Assembly: GCF_001757355.1 (NCBI RefSeq)
Contig: NZ_MINO01000001.1
Coordinates: 238,900 to 302,899, forward strand
Direction of reading: 5' to 3'
Length of the DNA stretch: 64,000 nt
Origin: Sphingobium phenoxybenzoativorans
GTDB taxonomy: Bacteria; Pseudomonadota; Alphaproteobacteria; Sphingomonadales; Sphingomonadaceae
Positions 57,456 to 64,000 of the stretch are shown in pieces (within the stretch, counting starts at the first letter, position 1; each line of letters starts with the position of its first letter). The translations under genes and the position numbers were made by a program. The notes under the pieces are model-generated. The model was not told the DNA's origin. It did no database searches and worked only from the letters and a program-made list of their open reading frames with translations.

Positions 57456-59159
57456 GTGCGTTTCAATGATCTTATGCAGACGGTACTGGCCGCAGAAGAA
57501 CGGAGCGGCCCCGGAGCGGTAACGCTCTGGCGTCAGTGCGTGGATTTGCTGGCGCAAAATGACCGGCCGGGACAGCCCGCCATGCCCGCGAATGAACGGG
57601 ATGCGTTGCTTGACCGCCTTGATTCGCTCCGCTCCAAAGTGACCGAAACGCAACGCATATCCACGGTTGTCGAGCTGGGGACACGGCTTCGTTCGCCGTC
57701 TCTCATCCGCTTTTTCGCTGACGACCGGCCGTCTATCTGCGCTGCGGCGATGGCGCGCGCGCGCCTGCCCGACGACATTTGGCCGGACCTGCTCTCCACT
57801 TTGGGACCAACGGCGCGCGGCATACTTCGCAATCGCAGAGATCTGGGGCCGGAAACCGTCCGGGCGCTGAAGGCGTTTGGCCAGGCCGACCTGCTGCTGA
57901 CCAGCGAAGGCGTGGAGGAATCCGTTCCGGTTACGCCCACAGAGGTCAAACCAGACATTTCCCTCGTTTCTCCCGCAGCGCCGCCGGTCGAAGACGAAAG
58001 CCAGATTCGCCGCCTTGTCGACCGGATCGAGGAATATACCAGCACCAGCAGGCAGAAGGCTGGCGAGGCCGCCCCCGCCGCGTTGCGCCCGGCCGAAGCG
58101 GCGCCGCTACGCCGGTTCAGCTTCGAAACGGATCTGAACGGCGCCATTACCTGGGTGGATGAAGGTCCCCGTGCGGCGCTGATCGGCTTGAGCATTGCCG
58201 ACCCCGCCTTGCCCGGCGGAAGCGGCCCCGACGCGCATGTATCCGGCGCATTTTCCCGCCGCAGCGGGTTTCAGCACGGCCGGTTTACGATTGTGGATGG
58301 CGTGCTGGCCGGTGAATGGCGGTTGTCCGCCGTGCCCTTCTTCGATTCGCAAACCGGGCGGTTCCAGGGCTTCCGGGGGCAGGCGCGCCGGCCGCACTTG
58401 CACGAGGTGCCTGCGACATCCGATGGGGACAAGCTGGCGCTGGGCGGCTTGTCCGCGGATTCGGTGCGGCAACTGGTGCATGAACTGCGCACCCCCCTCA
58501 ACGCGATCCTTGGTTTTGCCGAAATCATCGAGCAACAGCTTTTTGGCCCGGCGGGCAGGCAGTATCGCGACATGGCGTCGCAGATTATGGGCGACGCGCG
58601 CCGCCTGCTCTCGGCATTTGACGATCTTGACCTTGCAGCGCGCGTTTCGCGTGGTGAGGATGTCGTGGAGCCGCGTCCGGTCGATGCAGCGCTGCTGATC
58701 GCGCGGATAGCCACCCGGTTCCGGGTCGATCGCGGCAAGGAAACGCGCCCAATCACCATTTCTGTTGCCGAAGGGCTGCCCCAGGCGCGCCTTGATCCGA
58801 TCCAGGCGGAGCGCATGGTTCAGCATCTTCTGCGGACGCTGATATCAGTCGCGCCGGAAGGCGAACCCATCACCGGCTCCTGCTGGTTCCAGCCGGATAG
58901 CGGGTCCGGCCGCGTCATCCTGGCGATGGATCGTCCTTCGACGCTGGCTGGGATGGATGAGGTGCAACTCCTCGATCCCGGCTATGGGCCCGATGGCGAT
59001 TGGCCCGATGGTCCGCTGCTCGGCCTTGGTTTTTCGCTGCGGTTGATCCGCAGCCTCGCCGCCAGCAGCGCGGGCAGCCTGGACATTGACGGCGGACGGT
59101 TTTTGCTGGCCATGCCGGCAGTGGCCGTCGCTCCCGAAGACGGGCCGGATATTTCCTGA
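57456..59159 (+). CDS. Histidine-kinase-like protein with degenerate ATPase domain
   Basis: A 567-residue protein from GTG 57456, supported by GGGGA five bases upstream; a longer frame from 57348 (603 residues) is possible but runs into the lrp promoter. The N-terminal helical part is followed by a PAS-like region (about 225-320), then the HisKA dimerisation helix with the H-box VHELRTPLNAILGFAEII (His342). The C-terminal ATPase domain has a G2-type loop (LLGLGFSLRLIRSLA), but the N-box Asn is missing (QHLLRTLISVAPEG) and no DxGxG G1 box is visible. It may bind ATP poorly or act as a phosphatase or scaffold. No response regulator gene is adjacent. Confidence 0.85.
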   Translation: MRFNDLMQTVLAAEERSGPGAVTLWRQCVDLLAQNDRPGQPAMPANERDALLDRLDSLRSKVTETQRISTVVELGTRLRSPSLIRFFADDRPSICAAAMARARLPDDIWPDLLSTLGPTARGILRNRRDLGPETVRALKAFGQADLLLTSEGVEESVPVTPTEVKPDISLVSPAAPPVEDESQIRRLVDRIEEYTSTSRQKAGEAAPAALRPAEAAPLRRFSFETDLNGAITWVDEGPRAALIGLSIADPALPGGSGPDAHVSGAFSRRSGFQHGRFTIVDGVLAGEWRLSAVPFFDSQTGRFQGFRGQARRPHLHEVPATSDGDKLALGGLSADSVRQLVHELRTPLNAILGFAEIIEQQLFGPAGRQYRDMASQIMGDARRLLSAFDDLDLAARVSRGEDVVEPRPVDAALLIARIATRFRVDRGKETRPITISVAEGLPQARLDPIQAERMVQHLLRTLISVAPEGEPITGSCWFQPDSGSGRVILAMDRPSTLAGMDEVQLLDPGYGPDGDWPDGPLLGLGFSLRLIRSLAASSAGSLDIDGGRFLLAMPAVAVAPEDGPDIS

Positions 59160-59160
59160 C

Positions 59161-60273
59161 ATGCACGACAGGGCGCCCTTGCAAACGCAATGGCAACCAT
59201 TTGCCGGTATCGACTCTGGCATGCATTCACATATCCCCGACGGCAATCTGCTTCATCCGCCCGCAGCCGAAGACATTATCGAACTGGATCGCACCTTCGG
59301 GACGCGCTTCCTCCTTTTCGTCGATACCGAGGAGGAGTTTGACTGGGATGCGCCTTTCAGCCGCACAGCGCATACCGTCACGGCCCTGAAGGGTCTGGAG
59401 CAGGGCCAGGCGTATTTCGCGGCCGCCGGCGTAAAGCCTATTTATGTCACGGATTATCCGATGCTGGATAATGAAGCGGTCGTTGCGATGATGAGCGAGT
59501 GGGTGTCGGACGGATCGGCCGATATCGGCGCGCATCTTCACCCATGGGTCAATCCGCCCTTTGTGGAGGATGTGAACCGGGCCAACAGCTACGCAGGCTT
59601 CCTGCCGGAGGATGTGGAGCGCGCGAAGCTGCAGGCCTTGCGGGACCGCATTCATATTGCATTTGGTCAGGCACCCATCGCCTATCGCGCCGGCCGGTAT
59701 GGCGCCGGGCCGAACACGGCGCGGCTGCTGGAGGAAATGGGTTTCCGCCTGGATACGTCCGTACGGAGCCGGTTTGATTATTCGGCCGACCATGGCCCGG
59801 ATTTCTATGGCATGCCGCTTGGTCCCTTCTGGGCGGGGCCGGAGCGCAATCTTATCGAACTGCCGCTGTCCACGGCCTTTACCGGCCTGCTGCGCGGGTC
59901 AGGGCAGTCGCTCTATTGGGCGGCGCATGCGATGGGACCGATGCGGGCTGCGCTGGCGCGCGCCCGGTTGCTCAGCCGCGTACCCCTGACGCCGGAGGGC
60001 GTACCGGCGCGCGATGCCTGCGAGGCGATCGACGCGCTGCTCGAAACCGGCACGCGGGTTATCAATCTCAGCTTTCACTCGCCGACGCTGGAACCCGGAC
60101 ATACCCCCTATGTGCGTGATGCCGCCGAACTTAGCGCCTTCTACCAGTGGTGGGAGATTGTTCTGGAGCATCTCGACCAACGCGGCGTCCGCCCCGCCAC
60201 TTTGGCCCGGTTTCTCGCAGCCGTTCCGCCGCGCGCCCAAATCGGTGACCAAGCGGCTTGCCAAGCGGCCTGA
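59161..60273 (+). CDS. Polysaccharide-deacetylase-like protein
   Basis: A 370-residue cytoplasmic-looking protein of the NodB-homology (CE4-like) superfamily. The conserved Asp/His region is visible in LLFVDTEEEFDWD and IGAHLHPWVNPPF, followed by APIAYRAGRYGAGPN and VINLSFHSPTLEPGH. Sphingomonads and relatives have such WalW-like proteins near glycan genes, but no glycosyltransferase genes are in view. ATG 59161 lies 1 base after the histidine-kinase stop, so the two are translated together. A later Met (59221) is possible. No signal peptide. Confidence 0.8.
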   Translation: MHDRAPLQTQWQPFAGIDSGMHSHIPDGNLLHPPAAEDIIELDRTFGTRFLLFVDTEEEFDWDAPFSRTAHTVTALKGLEQGQAYFAAAGVKPIYVTDYPMLDNEAVVAMMSEWVSDGSADIGAHLHPWVNPPFVEDVNRANSYAGFLPEDVERAKLQALRDRIHIAFGQAPIAYRAGRYGAGPNTARLLEEMGFRLDTSVRSRFDYSADHGPDFYGMPLGPFWAGPERNLIELPLSTAFTGLLRGSGQSLYWAAHAMGPMRAALARARLLSRVPLTPEGVPARDACEAIDALLETGTRVINLSFHSPTLEPGHTPYVRDAAELSAFYQWWEIVLEHLDQRGVRPATLARFLAAVPPRAQIGDQAACQAA

Positions 60274-60313
60274 CCCTCGGCTACTGCCCGCCCGGCAGTA
60301 TGCTGCACAGGTG

Positions 60314-60389
60314 GGGCCTGTAGCTCAACGGTTAGAGCTGGCCGCTCATAACGGCTAGGTTGCGGGTTCGAGTCCTGCCGGGCCCACCA
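60314..60389 (+). tRNA. ileX: tRNA-Ile2 (CAU anticodon)
   Basis: Cloverleaf 76 bases long including encoded CCA. Acceptor stem GGGCCTG/CGGGCCC is closed, with one T-G pair. The D arm has AGCTCAACGGTTAGAGCT, the anticodon arm GGCCGCTCATAACGGCT with loop CTCATAA, and the T arm GCGGGTTCGAGTCCTGC. The CAU anticodon could mean Met, but the CTCATAA loop and overall pattern fit the minor isoleucine tRNA whose C34 is modified to lysidine by TilS and which reads AUA. It is in the same direction as the upstream gene. Confidence 0.85.
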
Positions 60390-60556
60390 TTTTTCCGGCG
60401 TTTAGGCAGAAAAGCAGCGCGAATGTTGCGCTATCTTGTGCGTCACCTCGCGCCCGATATGGCGAAGGTCCCTTTTTGGGTGCTGCCAGGTGCCGGAAGG
60501 AGGCGTGTGAGCTTTCCTCCTTCCTTCCAGCCAGCCTTCTAGCGTGCAAAGCCCTG

Positions 60557-61144
60557 TCATCGATCCCAGAACAGGTTGCGCCTGTTGGCTTTCAGGCGTT
60601 TGCGATACATTTCAATGTAAAGCCACAGCCCCGTTCCCGACAGGAATAAGAGGCTTACGCCGCTCAAAATGCTGATTATCGTGCCCAGCCAGCCAAATTG
60701 ACGGCCGGCGTGAATTTCCTGGAGGATAAGGTGCCAGCGGCCACCCAATTCTGGTGGCCCCGGCAACTGCGCGCCCGTCGCCAGATCGATCCGCTTGGGC
60801 TTGGCTTCTTTGGCGGAGAGATCGGCAAGCACGGCAAAGCCCTTAGTCTCGCTACCACCGTAATTAACATGGACTTCAAGCACATGGTGCCCGCTTTGCT
60901 GCAATTTTATTCTCTGCAGACCTTCTGTGATGAAAGCACCGGCGGCTGTCGGGTCGGGAAGTTCAGCGGGCTGACGAACCGGCTTTGGCGGCAGTTTGGG
61001 GCCGCGTCCCAACTCGCCCATCGCCACGGTCTGATCAATGTGAAGCCCAAGCCCGGTCAGCGCGATAATGATGAGGATGATGCTGGCGACCAGGCCGATC
61101 CATCTGTGATATTTGCGCAAAGCATTCAAAATTTCTCTCCCCAC
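60557..61144 (-). CDS. PepSY-associated transmembrane protein
   Basis: A 195-residue protein with two membrane segments, WIGLVASIILIIIALTGLGL (about 15-34) and LGTIISILSGVSLLFLSGTG (about 151-170). A periplasmic PepSY-like domain lies between them, with HHVLEVHVNYGG and LATGAQLPGPPELGGRWHL. The pattern of basic N-terminus followed by RKYHRWIG is typical of PepSY-associated TM proteins, which often accompany TonB-dependent siderophore or copper uptake. Divergent from the TonB-dependent receptor gene. Confidence 0.87.
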   Translation of the reverse strand: MGREILNALRKYHRWIGLVASIILIIIALTGLGLHIDQTVAMGELGRGPKLPPKPVRQPAELPDPTAAGAFITEGLQRIKLQQSGHHVLEVHVNYGGSETKGFAVLADLSAKEAKPKRIDLATGAQLPGPPELGGRWHLILQEIHAGRQFGWLGTIISILSGVSLLFLSGTGLWLYIEMYRKRLKANRRNLFWDR

Positions 61145-61599
61145 ATTACTATTATTGGATCAGCGGAAATTATTTATTTGGATTTTGGTATAAGTTTCAG
61201 ATAATTTCTAATTATTGCTAGAATTTATCTGGAAAATTCGCGATTCATCTTGGTAGTTGATCGTTTCTCAACGAAATTAGAAAGGAAATCGCTACAGGCT
61301 ATCAGTCGGCGGTTGATGGGCCAATTCGCCGTTCGGCAAGGCAGTATTCCGCCATCGGTCTTCGCGGACTGAGCGTTATTGAGATTGCCGGTCCTTTGCC
61401 GTTTTTTCAAAGATCGCTAGGGGCCTGCTGATAGTGGGCGAGGCGGCCTAGTGCATTGGCAAGGCTCGTTTGCTCAAAGGGCGATGGCGTTCCCAATTTA
61501 TCTCTGTGACTAACCTCACGTGCCAAATTTAGGCGCACTTCTCGCAATAATATGACGAGGAGGCGTTTGATCTGGCGGATACTCTGGGAGGGGATAATC
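61145..61599. other. AT-rich divergent intergenic region
   Basis: This 455-base region between PepSY and the TonB-dependent receptor is visibly AT-rich, most of all from 61145 to 61260. It should contain both promoters. An inverted repeat GAATTT (61221-61226) and AAATTC (61234-61239) is a possible operator, but no Fur box matches well. Translations in this region are short and contain stops; no gene is called. Confidence 0.5.
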
Positions 61600-63858
61600 A
61601 TGCTTCGCAAATTCCTATCGACGTCCGCAATCCTTACTGTGTCGGTGTTCGGCGCGGCGACTGCCTATGCGCAGGAGCCGGCTCCTGCAGAACAGGCGTC
61701 GGCCGATAAAGGCGCGAAAATCGAGGATATCGTCGTAACGGCGCAGCGTCAGGCGCAGAGCGTGCAGCAAACGCCGCTCGCCATCACCGCGGTCGGCGGC
61801 GACACGCTCAAGGACAGGGGCATTGTCGATATCGACGCGCTTACCCGGTCCATTCCGAACTTCAATTTCTCCCGCGTTGGCAGCGATGCGCGCGTATTCA
61901 TTCGCGGCGTTGGGCTTGTGGGCAACAGCGCTGCAGGTTTTGACGGTCGCGTCGCAATCTATACCGATGATGTCGTCAATGGGCGCACGCAAGCCGCTCT
62001 CGGTTCGCTTTTCGACCTCAACCGCATCGAGGTGTTGCGCGGTCCGCAGGGAACTCTCTACGGCCGCAATGCGACAGCGGGTGCGGTCAACATCATCTCC
62101 AATGATCCAACCAACACATTGGATGGATATGCATCGCTCACGGTGGGCAATTATAATCTGATCCGCGCCGAAGGCGCGATCAGCGGCCCGCTTTCCGACA
62201 CGGTTTCGGCAAGATTGGCCTTTCAGACCAATGATCGCGATGGTTTCGGCAAGAATGTCATGACCGGAAACCCCGTGGACAGCGAGCGTAGCAGGGCGGT
62301 TCGCGCCAAGCTGCGCTTTGAACCGTCGGAAACCTTCCATTTTACCCTGACCGGCGAATATCGCTGGGAGGATGACAATGCGGGCGGTTACGCCTTCGTC
62401 CGGCCGAACCCGTTCCGCGCGGACGTGAATGTCGCCAGGGGCTATGTCCACCCGTCCAACCCGCGCGACCGGGCAGGCGTGGATCAGCAGTTTTTCATGG
62501 AGAATTTCGGGCTGACCGGGAACGCTGTTCTCAAGCTCTCCGACAGCCTGGAGCTGACATCCGTTACCGGCTATCGTTATCTGGATCAGGCGAGCATCAG
62601 TTCTACCGACAATTCCAATTCACTGGGTACGGCGGTCGACCTCGCCACCGGATCGCGGCAATTGTCGCAGGAATTGCGGCTGGCGCTAAAGAGCGATCTC
62701 ATCGATCTGGTTGTGGGTGGATTTTATTTCCACGAAAAGAACGACTTCGTTCTGGATGCGGCTGTTTCACCACTCTATTTTGGAGGGGGTCAGTTCCCCC
62801 TATATGTGGGTTTCCGTTCCGGTGGCGCGCAGAAAACGAATGCCTATGCGGCCTTCGCCCAGGGGACGCTTCACGTCACCGATAAGCTCGGCATCGATAT
62901 CGGCGCGCGATACAGCTATGAGAAGCGCAGCATCGATCAATTTAACCTGATCGATTTCGTCAATGTCTTTACGCGCAACCCGGCGCCAGTCGTTGGTTGT
63001 CCGGCGCCTGCAGTGGGCGGTTTTGTTCCCGGACGCACTCTTTGCTATCGCACGAGCACGAACAGCGCTTCCTGGTCATCCTTCGACCCGAAGGTCGCGA
63101 TCCATTACCAGATCAGCGATACCGTCATGGCCTATGCCTCTTATTCCCGCGGTTTCAAAAGCGGCGGATTTGACTTTGGCCAGCTAAGGCCGGCCTTCGA
63201 TCCTGAAAAGCTGGTTGACTATGAGGGTGGCATTAAGGCCGACCTGTTTGACCGCAGGCTGCGGCTGAACCTTGCTGGCTTCTATTATGATTACACCAAT
63301 CTTCAGTTCAACGTCGTCCGGTTCCTCCCGACGCCTGGAAATATCACCATCAACGCGGCGAAGGCGCGGCTTTATGGTGCGGAAGCTGAGATCACGGTGC
63401 TCCCAGTTGATGATCTGAGGCTCGCGTTCAATCTTGCATGGTTGCACAATGAATATCGCGAGTTGACGGACTCTCATCCGGTGACGAACGTGGTGACCAA
63501 CCTTGCCGGCAATCAGCTCATCTCCGCACCGAAATATAAGCTGGTCGGTGAGGTCGGTTACACCTTCCATCCAAGCTTTGCGGACATAACACCTCGCGCC
63601 GAGCTTAGCTGGACCAGCAAGCAGCAATTCTCGCATTTCAATCTGGACTATATGTCGCAGCCGTCCTTCTGGGAGTTGAACCTCTATCTGGACGTTGTTC
63701 GCCGTGGTGACTGGAAGGTCAGCGCATACGGCCGCAATGTGACCAACAAGCTCTATTATGTCGCCAACTCCATGGCGTCTGCGGTCTACGGATCGTTCAT
63801 CGTCGGTCAGCCCGCTGCCCCGGCGACATATGGACTTGCCGTCACCAAATATTTTTGA
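61600..63858 (+). CDS. TonB-dependent outer-membrane receptor
   Basis: A 752-residue outer-membrane protein. Signal peptide (MLRKFLSTSAILTVSVFGAA to TAYA), TonB box-like IEDIVVTAQRQ, plug domain (about 55-165, with LNRIEVLRGPQGTLYGRNATAGAV), then a 22-strand barrel ending in a C-terminal Phe (YGLAVTKYF). The plug resembles sphingomonad receptors for plant- or lignin-derived compounds rather than classic siderophore receptors, but ligand cannot be told. AGGGG precedes the ATG. A strong hairpin follows the stop. Its divergent neighbour is a PepSY protein. Confidence 0.93.
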   Translation: MLRKFLSTSAILTVSVFGAATAYAQEPAPAEQASADKGAKIEDIVVTAQRQAQSVQQTPLAITAVGGDTLKDRGIVDIDALTRSIPNFNFSRVGSDARVFIRGVGLVGNSAAGFDGRVAIYTDDVVNGRTQAALGSLFDLNRIEVLRGPQGTLYGRNATAGAVNIISNDPTNTLDGYASLTVGNYNLIRAEGAISGPLSDTVSARLAFQTNDRDGFGKNVMTGNPVDSERSRAVRAKLRFEPSETFHFTLTGEYRWEDDNAGGYAFVRPNPFRADVNVARGYVHPSNPRDRAGVDQQFFMENFGLTGNAVLKLSDSLELTSVTGYRYLDQASISSTDNSNSLGTAVDLATGSRQLSQELRLALKSDLIDLVVGGFYFHEKNDFVLDAAVSPLYFGGGQFPLYVGFRSGGAQKTNAYAAFAQGTLHVTDKLGIDIGARYSYEKRSIDQFNLIDFVNVFTRNPAPVVGCPAPAVGGFVPGRTLCYRTSTNSASWSSFDPKVAIHYQISDTVMAYASYSRGFKSGGFDFGQLRPAFDPEKLVDYEGGIKADLFDRRLRLNLAGFYYDYTNLQFNVVRFLPTPGNITINAAKARLYGAEAEITVLPVDDLRLAFNLAWLHNEYRELTDSHPVTNVVTNLAGNQLISAPKYKLVGEVGYTFHPSFADITPRAELSWTSKQQFSHFNLDYMSQPSFWELNLYLDVVRRGDWKVSAYGRNVTNKLYYVANSMASAVYGSFIVGQPAAPATYGLAVTKYF

Positions 63859-63866
63859 AGAGAAAA

Positions 63867-63906
63867 GGCGCATGTCCGCCGCCGTTTGTGGCGGCGGACA
63901 TGCGCC
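63867..63906. terminator. Strong hairpin downstream of the TonB-dependent receptor
   Basis: Perfect 17-bp stem (GGCGCATGTCCGCCGCC at 63867-63883, complement at 63890-63906) with the loop gtttgt. No T run follows on the plus strand, but AAAA precedes it, so the U-tract would be on the minus strand. It may stabilise the mRNA end or terminate a minus-strand transcript from beyond 63906. Confidence 0.65.
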
Positions 63907-64000
63907 CGGAATGGGATGCTGCTTTGCCGAAAGGTGAATGGCGCCACCCGGCCATGCAATGATACCCTGAAGCGGTAGACCAGAGTGATGATGGCGTTTT
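63907..64000. other. Right edge, no gene seen
   Basis: The last 94 bases contain no recognisable gene start or RNA. They may be the beginning of the next intergenic region. Confidence 0.4.

Noticed and set aside
60314..60389. tRNA-Met
   Set aside because: The anticodon is CAU but the CTCATAA loop and stem pattern match minor tRNA-Ile2 better than elongator or initiator Met. A residual chance remains.
60355..60549. Short minus-strand ORF overlapping the tRNA
   Set aside because: Its AGLEPAT end is the translation of the tRNA T arm, a well-known false gene.
61261..61425. Peptide GLSVIEIAGPLPF resembling the start of a CoA-transferase (CaiB-like)
   Set aside because: Too short, no start codon, and flanking residues do not fit the family; probably chance.

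Overview
The window is a chromosomal segment of an alphaproteobacterium, most likely Sphingomonadales (Sphingobium/Sphingomonas type). The basis is high G+C throughout, an E1-beta pyruvate dehydrogenase carrying its own lipoyl domain, small families such as DUF4170 and an SdhE next to mfd, and several palindromic intergenic repeats of the kind common in sphingomonads. No phage, plasmid, transposase or CRISPR locus is visible; most of the window is core housekeeping DNA with dense coding and many 1-4 bp gene overlaps.

Layout. 0-7.2 kb: nadK and moaA, a degenerate-GGDEF/EAL protein, then fdhD with a YdeP/FdhF-type molybdoenzyme. 7.2-17.3 kb: mfd-sdhE, recG, an MscS channel, tyrS with a PilZ protein, and anmK. 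17.3-18.5 kb: a gene-poor stretch with a 22-bp dispersed repeat, an exact 20-unit array of an 11-bp repeat, a small hypothetical gene and two palindromic repeat elements. 18.5-25.3 kb: a CoxE-like VWA protein, a DUF817 membrane protein, a soluble chemoreceptor-like protein, a secreted protein, a GFA-fold protein, a MoxR ATPase and a hypothetical protein. 25.8-36.9 kb: rpoD, dnaG, a GIY-YIG protein, yqeY, carA - small low-G+C gene - carB, greA and a rhomboid protease. 36.9-39.2 kb: DUF4170 and a four-gene operon of small membrane/Ala-rich proteins. 39.4-43.7 kb: eno, ftsB-like, pdhA and pdhB. 43.7-46.9 kb: two TadE-like pseudopilins and a TadG-like VWA protein. 47-54 kb: a squalene-synthase-fold protein, an EF-hand protein, trmFO, VOC, SMP-30, DUF952 and gyrA. 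54-64 kb: two secreted paralogous repeat proteins, an Lrp regulator divergent from an unusual histidine kinase, a polysaccharide-deacetylase-like protein, tRNA-Ile2(CAU), a PepSY protein and a TonB-dependent receptor.

How genes work together: MoaA (Moco synthesis) and FdhD (sulfuration) both serve molybdoenzymes such as the adjacent YdeP-like protein. Mfd and RecG handle stalled transcription and replication. RpoD, DnaG and YqeY form the macromolecular-synthesis neighbourhood. CarAB makes carbamoyl phosphate. Eno and PdhAB link glycolysis to acetyl-CoA. The two EAL and PilZ proteins point to c-di-GMP signalling.

The most unusual DNA is the 11-bp array at 17444-17663. It has 20 units with no length variation, columns 1-3 and 5 (GTC.C) invariant, and the other columns varied. 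It is paired with one of three identical copies of a 22-bp repeat. I do not recognise it as a described system.
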